Below, in pieces: positions 7,983 to 15,098 of a DNA stretch of 27,653 nucleotides. The DNA is from a virus. The stretch is from positions 1 through 27,653 of IMG/VR virus record IMGVR_UViG_3300032224_001557; one strand, 5' to 3'. Position numbers and translations under genes: made by a program. The notes below the pieces were generated by a model that was given only the letters and a program-made list of their open reading frames with translations, was not told where the DNA came from and did no database searches. How positions within the stretch are numbered: the first letter of the stretch is position 1; each line of letters starts with the position of its first letter.

Positions 7983-8691
7983 AATAGTTATCACCAGTGG
8001 ATGTAGTTTTAGCGATCCAGTATGGGAACGAACTTGGCCCGTACATCTGGGAGAAATTTTTCCTGATGTTGAGCACCGACATACCGGCTTGGGCAGTACT
8101 GGTAATGGGCTGATAAGTCGTAAAGTGATTTACGAAGTCGCCGAAGCACTAAAACTATACAAACCTGAAGATATCCTGGTCGGTGTCATGTGGTCTGGAA
8201 GAGACCGACACGATGTGTATCTACAGGAAACACCCCGATTTGAGGTCGACGAAGGTTGGAGACAAAATCCCACTGCGTTTGTTAAAAATTCCGACAGTCG
8301 TTGGGTATTATTGAATTGGTTTTGGAAAAACACTTTTGCAAAACAATATTACACACACTATCATGACAATATCGGTTCTCAAATTTATACAATAGAACAT
8401 GTGTTACGAGTACAGTGGTTTTTACAATTACATGGCATTCCTTATTTTATGTCAACTTTCACCAACGAAGTATTTGACAAGGGACTGATTAATCACATCG
8501 ATGTAGAACATCTGTATAAACAAATCAATTTTGAGAATTTTTTACCTATCGAGGGCAAACACGAATGGGCTAGAGATCATTCGGGACTTGCATTTGATGA
8601 AAGCGATCCCATGCATCCTTCGCCAGCACAGCATAAAAAATTTACCGACAATGTGATCATTCCTTTTTTACAAAATAAGAAATACATATGA
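7972..8691 (+). CDS. SGNH/GDSL hydrolase-like protein
   Basis: 239 residues. The N-terminus VITSGCSFSD (5-14) fits SGNH block I with the nucleophile Ser at 12 in a GCSFS context. GSTGNG (41-46) gives the Gly/Asn oxyanion block. ILVGVMWSGRDRHD (68-81) is the block III strand, and DPMHPSPAQHKKF (212-224) gives the C-terminal DxxH pair (Asp212, His215). Enzymes of this fold are esterases, often removing or transferring acetyl groups on sugars. No signal peptide is seen, so it would act in the cytoplasm. It lies between two sugar genes and overlaps galE by four bases (ATGA). Substrate unknown. Confidence 0.68.
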   Translation: MTFKIVITSGCSFSDPVWERTWPVHLGEIFPDVEHRHTGLGSTGNGLISRKVIYEVAEALKLYKPEDILVGVMWSGRDRHDVYLQETPRFEVDEGWRQNPTAFVKNSDSRWVLLNWFWKNTFAKQYYTHYHDNIGSQIYTIEHVLRVQWFLQLHGIPYFMSTFTNEVFDKGLINHIDVEHLYKQINFENFLPIEGKHEWARDHSGLAFDESDPMHPSPAQHKKFTDNVIIPFLQNKKYI

Positions 8692-9665
8692 AAATTGTTA
8701 TCACTGGTGGATGCGGCTATATTGGTAGTCATATCGCAAGAGCATTGCGACTTCAAAATTCCAAGAACGAAGTGTTTGTTATTGATCGCGAACGCAGAGA
8801 ACACACTCTTGGCAACGCGGCTGGATACCTACACACAGACTTTGCCAGCAAGAGCAGTCTCATGTGGATCACCGAACTTGAGCCAGATGTGGTGGTTCAC
8901 TGTGCCGCGGATACCATGGTGGGTGAAAGTGTTGCAGATCCTGCAAAGTATTACTGGAACAATATCAGCAAGACTGAGACCTTGATGACACATCTCAAGG
9001 ATCTCAAACGCAAGCCGTTGGTGCTGTTTAGTAGCAGTGCCAGTGTGTACGGTAATCCTGTGGGAGGCCAAGCGGTGGTCGAAACAGATCTCAAACTGCC
9101 CATCAGTCCATATGGTGTCAGCAAACATGTGGTAGAACGCATGCTCAGCGATTATTTTGATGCATATCAAATGCCCAGTGTCAGCTTTAGATATTTCAAT
9201 GCTGCCGGCGCTGGCATCGCAGATCAAATAGATCTTGGACAGGCCGCAGGTGCCAGTCATATCATTGCTAGAATACTAGAAGCCAAATTGGCCAACAAGA
9301 CCTTTACCTTGAACGGCACAGACTATGCCACCCCAGACGGCACCTGCATCAGAGACTACGTACACGTCTGGGACATCGCTCGAGCACACCTGCAGGCCAT
9401 TGACTGGGTGTTCAACAAAGGCAACTACTGTGCGGCTGCAATGAATCTAGGTACCGGTACCGGTATCAGCAATCAACAGATCATCAACTATGTGCGTGAA
9501 AAATATGGAGATTTTTTGGTAGACACAGGGCCACGTAGACCCGGTGATCCAGATAGACTGGTGGCTCGTGCTGATGTTGCTAGAGCTATCATTGGTTGGA
9601 CTCCAGAACACTCGACCTTGGAACAAATTGTAGACTCAGCTTGGAAGTGGTACAGCCGTGTATGA
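8688..9665 (+). CDS. galE: UDP-glucose 4-epimerase-like, extended SDR family
   Basis: 325 residues, near the usual 330-340 for GalE. NAD-binding TGGCGYIGSHIA (6-17), CAADTMVGESV (72-82), catalytic SSSASVYG (115-122) and Y142-x-x-x-K146 in SPYGVSKHVVE are present. FRYFNAAGA and GTCIRDYVHVWDIARAHLQA are close to GalE signatures, and the C-terminus has the NLGTGTGIS and PRRPGDPDRLVA segments of the family. The likely reaction is interconversion of UDP-glucose and UDP-galactose (or their N-acetyl forms), feeding the glycosyltransferases upstream. The start at 8688 is fixed by the ATGA overlap. Related sugar epimerases share most motifs, so the exact substrate is less certain than the family. Confidence 0.85.
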   Translation: MKIVITGGCGYIGSHIARALRLQNSKNEVFVIDRERREHTLGNAAGYLHTDFASKSSLMWITELEPDVVVHCAADTMVGESVADPAKYYWNNISKTETLMTHLKDLKRKPLVLFSSSASVYGNPVGGQAVVETDLKLPISPYGVSKHVVERMLSDYFDAYQMPSVSFRYFNAAGAGIADQIDLGQAAGASHIIARILEAKLANKTFTLNGTDYATPDGTCIRDYVHVWDIARAHLQAIDWVFNKGNYCAAAMNLGTGTGISNQQIINYVREKYGDFLVDTGPRRPGDPDRLVARADVARAIIGWTPEHSTLEQIVDSAWKWYSRV

Positions 9666-10239
9666 TGCATTATTTGAATTTGAAGATCGTCTAGCGCGAT
9701 TTACAGGTGCTCCGTATGTGGTGGCCACTGATGGTTGCACCCATGCTCTTGAACTGTGTTTTCGATACCAAATTATCAAGCACTGTAGATTCACAGCCTA
9801 CACATATCTCAGTGTGCCGCAAACACTGAGAAATCTTTATATTGATTTTGACTTGATTGATGAAATCTGGACTGGTGAATATCAATTCCATGAAACCAAT
9901 ATATGGGACAGTGCAAGACTGTTGCGACAAGGCATGTATCGACCAGGCCAGATGCAGTGTTTGAGTTTTGGAAATGGCAAACCATTACAGCTCGGACGTG
10001 TGGGTGCTGTGTTGACCGACGATGCTGAAGCTTATCGTGTGTTGAGTCGATGGCGCAGTGATGGCAGAGATCTACACATCGCACCCTGGAGTTCTGTTAA
10101 ACGATATGGACCAGGTTGGCACTATTGTCCTACTTTGGAAGATTGCACACGTGGCATCGAAAAACTTGCTTTGGTAGATCAAGAACCTAAATATATTCAA
10201 TATCCGGACTTGAGAACCATTGACTTTAAGTTCCTGTGA
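9658..10239 (+). CDS. Shortened DegT/DnrJ/EryC1-type PLP aminotransferase
   Basis: 193 residues. The only in-frame start after the upstream stop is GTG 9658, eight bases inside galE with GGAAG ahead of it. The N-terminus FEDRLARFTGAPYVVATDGC then THALEL (8-33) matches the 'FE..FA.y.g.kya..v.sGT.AL.lal' opening of DegT sugar aminotransferases. MQCLSFGNGKPLQLGRVGAV (98-117) matches the 'SFh.tKnl..GeGGav' strand holding the PLP lysine (the Lys in GNGKP). Full-length members are about 370 residues, so the middle is reduced and most of the C-terminal domain is missing. It may be a minimal active form, a partner subunit or a decaying gene. It would aminate a keto-sugar nucleotide if active. Confidence 0.68.
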   Translation: MYDALFEFEDRLARFTGAPYVVATDGCTHALELCFRYQIIKHCRFTAYTYLSVPQTLRNLYIDFDLIDEIWTGEYQFHETNIWDSARLLRQGMYRPGQMQCLSFGNGKPLQLGRVGAVLTDDAEAYRVLSRWRSDGRDLHIAPWSSVKRYGPGWHYCPTLEDCTRGIEKLALVDQEPKYIQYPDLRTIDFKFL

Positions 10240-10248
10240 CAGTATAAT
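10220..10248 (+). promoter_or_regulatory. Sigma70-type promoter for folE
   Basis: TTGACT (10220-10225), 17-base spacer, TATAAT (10243-10248). The -35 overlaps the end of the aminotransferase gene. Predicted start is near 10255, giving a leader of about 35 bases that contains CGGAGAA as the folE ribosome binding site. Confidence 0.78.
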
Positions 10249-10289
10249 CAATCAACGGCCATCCTCGGCCATAACTCGGAGAATAAAAA

Positions 10290-11060
10290 TTGACCTATAA
10301 CAAAGTATATATCAGCAACGATCCAGATGAAACAGCACTGGACGCAATGGCGGGCGCTGGCGGCTATTCAGAAGGCTATCTAGGCGGAGTGATTCGTGCT
10401 AAAATGAAACGTGATGGTAGGCGTTTCTGGGCAGGAGACAATATCAGCGAATATGTTTCAGATGTCATAAAAGACAAACTCATCGACGAAGCCACTGTAG
10501 CATTTGAAGGTGTACTGGACGCACTACTGATTGATCGTGAAACGGATCCTAACAGCAAAGGTACAGCTCGTCGCCTTGCTAAAATGTATTTTAATGAAAT
10601 AATGGCAGGAAGATATGAACCAGAACCAGATGCAACAGCATTTCCAAATGATTCGGCGGACCGTTACGAAGGCATGCTCGTTGTTCGCAGTGAGCTTAGG
10701 AGTATGTGCAGTCACCATCACCAACCCGTTGTTGGTGTTGCTTATATTGGTATTTTGGCTGCTAACAAACTTATTGGCTTGTCCAAGTACACACGAATTG
10801 CTCAGTGGTGCGCCCGGCGAGGTACTCTCCAGGAGGAACTTTGTATTGATATTGCTCGGGAGATACAACGTGCCACCGACTCAGAAAACGTAGCAGTCTA
10901 CGTTCAAGCAACTCACGGATGTTGTGAGAATCGTGGCATCATGGCACACAGTAGCCTAACACAGACCACAGTACTCAAAGGTGCATTCAACACCGACGGC
11001 AACACAAAGAAAGAGTTCTTTGACAACATCAAACTGCAACAAGAGTTTGCACCGAGGTAA
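10290..11060 (+). CDS. folE: GTP cyclohydrolase I (FolE)
   Basis: 256 residues starting at TTG 10290, chosen because CGGAGAA lies seven bases upstream and no ATG occurs before residue 20. Core signatures are complete: RSMCSHHHQP (137-146) with Cys140 and His143 as zinc ligands and His142 catalytic, KLIGLSKYTRIAQWCARRGT (160-179), QEELCIDIA (181-189) and VQATHGCCENRG (205-216) with Cys211 as third ligand. The enzyme opens GTP to 7,8-dihydroneopterin triphosphate, the first step of both folate and 7-deazaguanine synthesis. With queD and queE downstream and a DpdA-like gene upstream, the deazaguanine role is favoured. The N-terminal ~70 residues are an extension relative to the catalytic core. 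Confidence 0.92.
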   Translation: MTYNKVYISNDPDETALDAMAGAGGYSEGYLGGVIRAKMKRDGRRFWAGDNISEYVSDVIKDKLIDEATVAFEGVLDALLIDRETDPNSKGTARRLAKMYFNEIMAGRYEPEPDATAFPNDSADRYEGMLVVRSELRSMCSHHHQPVVGVAYIGILAANKLIGLSKYTRIAQWCARRGTLQEELCIDIAREIQRATDSENVAVYVQATHGCCENRGIMAHSSLTQTTVLKGAFNTDGNTKKEFFDNIKLQQEFAPR

Positions 11061-11063
11061 AGT

Positions 11064-11258
11064 ATGCTATTAGAATTTACCTGTATAGTGGCAGGATTTA
11101 TTGCAGGTATGACTTATCGTCAAGAACGCCTGTTCCAACAATATCAAAAGACTCGCGAAGAAGTCAAACGTGAGGTCAGTCAGGAATTTGACTACTACCG
11201 AAATCTCTGTGAAAGTTTGAAGCAAGACTTACATCATTTAAAAACTAAAGGAAAGTGA
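11064..11258 (+). CDS. Small membrane-anchored coiled-coil protein
   Basis: 64 residues, starting three bases after the folE stop. The N-terminus LLEFTCIVAGFIAGMTY is hydrophobic and could span or insert in the membrane. The remainder is charged and helical (QERLFQQYQKTREEVKREVS, then QEFDYYRNLCESLKQDLHHL), with coiled-coil spacing. No family recognised. It overlaps the region holding the ribosome binding site of the next gene, so the two are probably translated together. Confidence 0.65.
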   Translation: MLLEFTCIVAGFIAGMTYRQERLFQQYQKTREEVKREVSQEFDYYRNLCESLKQDLHHLKTKGK

Positions 11259-11260
11259 AC

Positions 11261-12229
11261 ATGATCAAACCTGAAGAAACCGTCAATCCTGAACATGAGA
11301 AACTGATTGAAGTTTTAAAATTCACACCACGCACCTATAAAATTCATTTGTGGGGTTACGGTGGTGAGTATATCATGGGCACAGTGGATCGCAAGATTTA
11401 CGATTACTTCCGTCATCGCAGACTGGATCTAAGCGACTTTGCTTGGGATAGCGACTATGCTGATGACAACAACATTCCCGAAGAAATGTGGCCATTTCCG
11501 CCCGGCAGTTATTACGAATGTGATGATATGGGTCATGTCTACGGTGTTGATCGTGCGGCTGGCACATTGCAAATTGATGACGAAAACGATCAAACAGTTT
11601 ATCAACGTGAATTATCCGACATTTCGGGAGACGAAGAAGATGATCCTCAATGGGGAGGCGGTGAAGAAGTTTGGATCACCAGCCGGTCCGCAGGTACTGT
11701 GGTATTCTTGGGTGTGAGCAACGAAAAAGGTACTTTTTTCGAAGGCGAGATCCCGCTGACACAACCATTTGATAGCACCAAGCTCACTATCAGTTATGAC
11801 GAGTTTGATGGTAACGATATCATTACTGGGGTAGAATATGATGGGGAACCCATAGACAACTGCGGTGGAGATACCAACGGCAAGAGTTCAGACTTTGGAT
11901 TCTACTTGATCAAAGATTCAAACTCCTGGGAAAAATATTCAAATATGGATGATATTGAGTACAAGATGACTGACTGGTTTCCTAAAAAAATCAAACCAGT
12001 TCGTGTAGGCAATTACATGGCCAAAACCGCTGGCAAGAATTCTTGGACTCATCTTTACTTGTGGACCGGGACGCAATGGGTCAACAACTGGACCGACAAA
12101 GATGACTACGACAACCCCGACAAAGCGGTCAAGATCAAAGAGTGGCAGGGCATTGCCCATGATCCAGATGAACTTGAAATACGCGAAGAGTTAGATAAAC
12201 TTGTTTTAGAATTCAACGAGGAGAAATAA
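11261..12229 (+). CDS. Acidic hypothetical phage protein
   Basis: 322 residues. A GTG at 11255 is in frame, but ATG 11261 is preferred because AAAGGAAA lies at the right distance. The protein is rich in Asp, Glu, Trp and Tyr (PEEMWPFPPGSYYECDDMGH, GDEEDDPQWGGGEEVW), with several segments that look like short beta strands and a final charged helix (DELEIREELDKLVLEFNEEK). No catalytic motif recognised. The YLWTGTQWVNNWTDKDDYDN stretch near the end repeats aromatic-acidic patterning. The next gene encodes another acidic, Trp-rich protein starting one base after the stop, so they may form a pair. Function unknown. Confidence 0.72.
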   Translation: MIKPEETVNPEHEKLIEVLKFTPRTYKIHLWGYGGEYIMGTVDRKIYDYFRHRRLDLSDFAWDSDYADDNNIPEEMWPFPPGSYYECDDMGHVYGVDRAAGTLQIDDENDQTVYQRELSDISGDEEDDPQWGGGEEVWITSRSAGTVVFLGVSNEKGTFFEGEIPLTQPFDSTKLTISYDEFDGNDIITGVEYDGEPIDNCGGDTNGKSSDFGFYLIKDSNSWEKYSNMDDIEYKMTDWFPKKIKPVRVGNYMAKTAGKNSWTHLYLWTGTQWVNNWTDKDDYDNPDKAVKIKEWQGIAHDPDELEIREELDKLVLEFNEEK

Positions 12230-12230
12230 C

Positions 12231-12734
12231 ATGGCAATTTGGACAGTACGAACGTACCATAAAAAGAATGTGCAAGAAGTTGAAACTTATGTACAAGACA
12301 ACGGCAACGGTCAAATAACTGTTACCAATGGATTCCGTTGGGGTTCATGGACTGTGGAAACCTCAGATGACAATCCTCCCGAGTTTGAGTTCACAGAAGT
12401 TCCCGGCGGTGATGGATCAAAAGACAGTATCAATATGCTGGACTGCGAAGTCAACAACATCGACAATGTCGAACTGATTGACATGGACGACGGTGGTTGC
12501 TGGTATGATATTGAAGTTGAAGGCCTAGACGAGGATGCCGAACAAGAAATTCGTGAGTTCCTTGACGAAAACGGTGTTTACGAACTAGAAGAACGTGAGG
12601 ACGATACTTGGCATCAAGATGAAACTGAATGGTGGATCTGGGGACCAATTGAAATCCAAAACGAAGCTGGTGACATTGTGCGTATTATTTGTGCAGATGC
12701 CGACGGCAATGTCATTGACTTTGTAGACCATTGA
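12231..12734 (+). CDS. Acidic hypothetical phage protein
   Basis: 167 residues, strongly acidic, with a GAGGAGAAATAAC ribosome binding region before the ATG. The first 50 residues look like paired beta strands (IWTVRTYHKKNVQEVETYVQ, GNGQITVTNGFRWGSW). The middle (LDEDAEQEIREFLDENGVYE) is a helix, followed by TEWWIWGPIEIQN. The overall charge resembles DNA-mimic proteins, but this is only a composition remark. No motif recognised. It follows another acidic gene with one base between them. Confidence 0.7.
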   Translation: MAIWTVRTYHKKNVQEVETYVQDNGNGQITVTNGFRWGSWTVETSDDNPPEFEFTEVPGGDGSKDSINMLDCEVNNIDNVELIDMDDGGCWYDIEVEGLDEDAEQEIREFLDENGVYELEEREDDTWHQDETEWWIWGPIEIQNEAGDIVRIICADADGNVIDFVDH

Positions 12735-12740
12735 CAATAT

Positions 12741-13079
12741 ATGATCGCACTGCCGCCAGGCTGTACTGTAAACTTTTCTATATGGATTGATGTTGATAGA
12801 TTGTCTGATGACATGGTCGAATGGTATCGCATGATCGATGGTGAGGTCAAATCCAGCGTCTACTACGACCATCGAGGTACGCCCAAGTACGAATACTTTG
12901 TACGCTATGGTAAAGCCAAATTCTGCCATCATCATCAAAATGGTACCGGTGGTACTAGACTACACTGGCACGGTGATGATGCGGCCACTGCCAGTGTGTT
13001 CTTGATCAAGTTTTTTGATCATGTCACACAGCATAACCTCAAGGAACAAATGGAACGTGTTGCACTGGATAAATACTAG
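12741..13079 (+). CDS. Hypothetical protein, His-rich
   Basis: 112 residues, starting six bases after the previous stop with no strong ribosome binding site. It contains a His cluster KFCHHHQNGTGGTRLHWHGD (60-79) that could bind metal, followed by a C-terminal helix (ASVFLIKFFDHVTQHNLKEQ). The N-terminal 40 residues are mixed alpha/beta. No family recognised. The last codons contain GATAAATA (13068-13075), resembling the T4-like late promoter core TATAAATA, but there is no other support for a late promoter. Confidence 0.62.
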   Translation: MIALPPGCTVNFSIWIDVDRLSDDMVEWYRMIDGEVKSSVYYDHRGTPKYEYFVRYGKAKFCHHHQNGTGGTRLHWHGDDAATASVFLIKFFDHVTQHNLKEQMERVALDKY

Positions 13080-13110
13080 TTCAACCAGGCGGTCTTGGCA
13101 TCACTCCCGC

Positions 13111-13139
13111 TCGACAAATTCTGCTGCCTATGCTAAAAT
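13111..13139 (+). promoter_or_regulatory. Probable sigma70-type promoter for queD
   Basis: TCGACA (13111-13116), 17-base spacer, TAAAAT (13134-13139), inside the 77-base gap before queD. Predicted start near 13146 would give a leader of about 11 bases carrying the AGGAG ribosome binding site (13146-13150). The -35 is one base off consensus and the -10 is also imperfect, so this is weaker than the others listed. Confidence 0.5.
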
Positions 13140-13156
13140 TAACATAGGAGAAAATA

Positions 13157-13606
13157 ATGGCAAAATATCTTTCAACAAAACACTACGGTCACAACATTGG
13201 ACTCAGTGCTGTGTTCCGTCAACCCAACGCAGATCATAGTCACTGTCACCTGCTACATGGTTACAGTCTGGCATTCACATTCACGTTTGGATGCGATCAA
13301 CTGGATGATAAAAACTGGGCAGTGGACTTTGGTGGACTCAAACAGCTCAAGGCCTGGCTAGAAGACAAGTTTGATCACAAGTTGGCTCTGGATCTTGCTG
13401 ATCCACATCTGAAAAAATTTCAAGAACTTGAAGATTTGGGCTTGGCCGAAATCAGAATTTTTGACGGTGTAGGCGCAGAGAAGTTTGCCGAACACGCATT
13501 TAATTTTGCCGATCAGTTGATCCGTGAAAAGACCAACAGTCGTTGTTATTGTGTTCGTGTAGAATGTGCAGAGCATGGGGCCAACAGTGCCATCTACGAA
13601 GGCTAA
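13157..13606 (+). CDS. queD: 6-carboxy-5,6,7,8-tetrahydropterin synthase (QueD), phage type
   Basis: 149 residues with an AGGAG ribosome binding site. The opening strands lead to DHSHCHLLHGYSLAFTFTF (26-44), corresponding to the catalytic Cys (Cys30) and zinc-binding 'C-x-x-x-HGH' of QueD, with the last His changed to Tyr36. DKNWAVDFGGLKQLKAWLED (51-70) is the family's 'V.DF..lK' helix, followed by KFDHKLAL with the 'LDH' catalytic His and VRVECAEHGANSAIYEG as the C-terminal substrate strand. QueD converts dihydroneopterin triphosphate, made by FolE upstream, to 6-carboxytetrahydropterin for QueE, encoded 400 bases downstream. The unusual HGY could be compensated by the neighbouring His27, His29 or His31. 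Confidence 0.86.
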   Translation: MAKYLSTKHYGHNIGLSAVFRQPNADHSHCHLLHGYSLAFTFTFGCDQLDDKNWAVDFGGLKQLKAWLEDKFDHKLALDLADPHLKKFQELEDLGLAEIRIFDGVGAEKFAEHAFNFADQLIREKTNSRCYCVRVECAEHGANSAIYEG

Positions 13607-13760
13607 GCAAGCGTGGCGCCTTTGGGCAAAAAGTTTAGGTGAGAAAGCAGGCACAACGGACAAAGAAGCTGATCGTATTGCTTGCATTCGTACTGTGATT
13701 GTGTTAACATATATCATCACAAACTGCTTCATCATAGCAGGAGTTATAAGGCATTGGTAA
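13575..13760 (+). CDS. Small single-pass membrane protein
   Basis: 61 residues from ATG 13575 (a GTG at 13566 is also in frame), overlapping the end of queD. The N-terminal half is basic and helical (STKAKQAWRLWAKSLGEKAG). The C-terminus TVIVLTYIITNCFIIAGVI is a clear transmembrane segment followed by RHW, so the protein would be anchored by its tail. I associate this pattern with small phage proteins but cannot name a family. The codons run cleanly to a stop ten bases before the next gene. Confidence 0.62.
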   Translation: MGPTVPSTKAKQAWRLWAKSLGEKAGTTDKEADRIACIRTVIVLTYIITNCFIIAGVIRHW

Positions 13761-13769
13761 GGATTAATA

Positions 13770-13994
13770 ATGAAGACTGCAAAAGAAATAGCCGATACAT
13801 TATTCAGTAGAGTCAAATCTACTGATATGCAATTTTATGAAGTGATAAGGGAAGTACAACCAGGTTGGTTACCTAATGGTACGGTACCATTCAATGTCAA
13901 ATGCCGTAATGGTGTAGCAACATTCACAGTATATGCATCAAATCAAATTGATGCAGAGGATCAAGTAACTAATTGGTTAGAAAAAGATGAGTAA
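13770..13994 (+). CDS. Small hypothetical protein
   Basis: 74 residues with an AAGGA ribosome binding site. An N-terminal helix (KTAKEIADTLFSRVKS) is followed by beta-like segments (FNVKCRNGVATFTVYASNQI) and an acidic end. No motif recognised. It overlaps the queE start by eight bases, which suggests translational coupling with queE; its position between queD and queE does not by itself imply a pathway role. Confidence 0.62.
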   Translation: MKTAKEIADTLFSRVKSTDMQFYEVIREVQPGWLPNGTVPFNVKCRNGVATFTVYASNQIDAEDQVTNWLEKDE

Positions 13995-14826
13995 AATTAA
14001 GATAGCAGAGCTGTTTTACAGCATTCAAGGTGAAGGTCGTTACATGGGTGTTCCCAGTGTGTTCCTTCGTACATTCGGTTGTAACTTCAAATGTGCAGGC
14101 TTTGGTATGCCTCGCGGCGAACTCAGTCGAGAAATTGAAGACATTGCCTCTCGGGTACATTATTACAAAACATATGAAGAACTACCACTGGTATCTACCG
14201 GGTGTGATAGTTATGCTAGTTGGGATCCTAGATTCAAAGACCTGAGTCCCATGATGGAGAGCAACGGCATTGTGGAACGTATCATGGAGATACTGCCGCA
14301 TGGTCGTTGGGAAGATGAGCATTTGGTGATCACCGGTGGTGAACCCTTGTTGGGTTGGCAACGTGCGTATCCAGAATTGTTGGATCACCCCAATATGCAT
14401 GGTCTTAAAGAAATCACATTTGAGACCAACGGCACTCAAAAGCTCACCGCAGAGTTCAAAGAATACCTACAGCGGTGGAGAGCACAACGTGAGATAACAT
14501 TCAGTGTCAGTGCCAAACTGAGTTGCTCAGGCGAAAGCAGAGACGAAGCCATACAGCCTGAAGTTGTATGCGAATACGAACAGGTAGGTACAGCATATCT
14601 AAAACTAGTTGTTGCAACGGAGGCCGATGTTGAAGAAGCACTATGGACAGTGGGAGCGTATCGTCAAGCGGGTTTTCAGGGTCATGTTTATCTTATGCCT
14701 GTTGGAGGGGTTGAAAGCGTGTACACTCTTAATAATCGCCGCGTCGCAGAACTCGCAATGAAGCACGGTCTACGCTACAGCGATAGATTGCAGGTACCGT
14801 TGTTCAAGAACGAGTGGGGCACTTGA
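13987..14826 (+). CDS. queE: 7-carboxy-7-deazaguanine synthase (QueE), radical SAM, with loop insertion
   Basis: 279 residues. The N-terminus ELFYSIQGEGRYMGVPSVFL (8-27) and RTFGCNFKC (28-36) are classic QueE. The third cluster cysteine appears only at Cys73 in TGCDSYASWD, so the iron-sulfur motif reads C-x3-C-x36-C instead of the usual C-x3-C-x2-C. LVITGGEPLLGWQ (about 113-125) and ITFETNGTQ are the SAM-binding and substrate strands, and VYLMPVGGVES sits near the C-terminus. The enzyme contracts 6-carboxytetrahydropterin to 7-carboxy-7-deazaguanine. The insertion looks like a phage-type variation rather than damage, since the flanks are intact. The gene overlaps its neighbours at both ends. 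Confidence 0.88.
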   Translation: MSKIKIAELFYSIQGEGRYMGVPSVFLRTFGCNFKCAGFGMPRGELSREIEDIASRVHYYKTYEELPLVSTGCDSYASWDPRFKDLSPMMESNGIVERIMEILPHGRWEDEHLVITGGEPLLGWQRAYPELLDHPNMHGLKEITFETNGTQKLTAEFKEYLQRWRAQREITFSVSAKLSCSGESRDEAIQPEVVCEYEQVGTAYLKLVVATEADVEEALWTVGAYRQAGFQGHVYLMPVGGVESVYTLNNRRVAELAMKHGLRYSDRLQVPLFKNEWGT

Positions 14827-15005
14827 TGAGTGAAACCCATAAACGTACCATTGTTAGAACACTGAGTTATAGGATAACCGCATTGTTGATAACTGCGGTC
14901 TGGACTGGATTGGGCGAAGCAGTGGCCATTCACATAGTTTTAGCTGTCTGGCAATATGTGGTGGAACGAGTATGGCTTCGAATCAAATGGGGTAGAATAG
15001 CGTAA
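14826..15005 (+). CDS. DUF2061-like small membrane protein
   Basis: 59 residues from ATG 14826, which sits in the queE stop (TGATG); an in-frame GTG at 14814 is less likely. RTIVRTLSYRITALLITAVW followed by TGLGEAVAIHIVL matches the DUF2061 pattern of 'R.l.K.isWRi.gt..t..i...tG....A..ig..e...K..lYy.HEr.W', and the C-terminus VVERVWLRIKWG fits too. Two short transmembrane segments are expected. Role unknown; members occur widely in bacteria and phages. Confidence 0.68.
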   Translation: MSETHKRTIVRTLSYRITALLITAVWTGLGEAVAIHIVLAVWQYVVERVWLRIKWGRIA

Positions 15006-15008
15006 ACA

Positions 15009-15086
15009 ATGCGTAGACTGTTTACATTTGGTTGTAGTTTAGATGGTCAAGAGTGGACCACCAGTAGACCTAAGAAAAGATTATAA
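15009..15086 (+). pseudogene. Possible SGNH-protein N-terminal remnant
   Basis: A 25-codon frame reads MRRLFTFGCSLDGQEWTTSR followed by PKKRL and a stop. The opening LFTFGCS resembles the 'LFTFGCSFT' nucleophile block that starts many phage SGNH-like proteins, including the style of the two longer SGNH-like genes in this window, but nothing else of the domain follows. It may be a leftover of a deleted gene or a chance short frame. It fills most of the gap before the next gene. Confidence 0.3.
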
Positions 15087-15098
15087 AGGAATGTAGAA

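Noticed and set aside
8829-9260. 143-codon reverse-strand frame inside galE, and similar frames opposite folE, dpdA and the helicase
   Set aside because: They lie opposite genes with strong family motifs, have no ribosome sites and read as unlike any protein.
12731-12760. TTGACA at 12731 as a promoter
   Set aside because: No -10-like hexamer 16-18 bases downstream; the sequence there is GC-rich.
13068-13075. GATAAATA here and at 20008 as T4-type late promoters
   Set aside because: One short AT-rich match each, the first inside a gene, with no clear conserved surroundings.
15025-15075. GTAGTTTAGATGGT looks like a tRNA D-arm
   Set aside because: No matching acceptor stem, anticodon stem or T-arm (GGTTCGAATCC) could be found around it.
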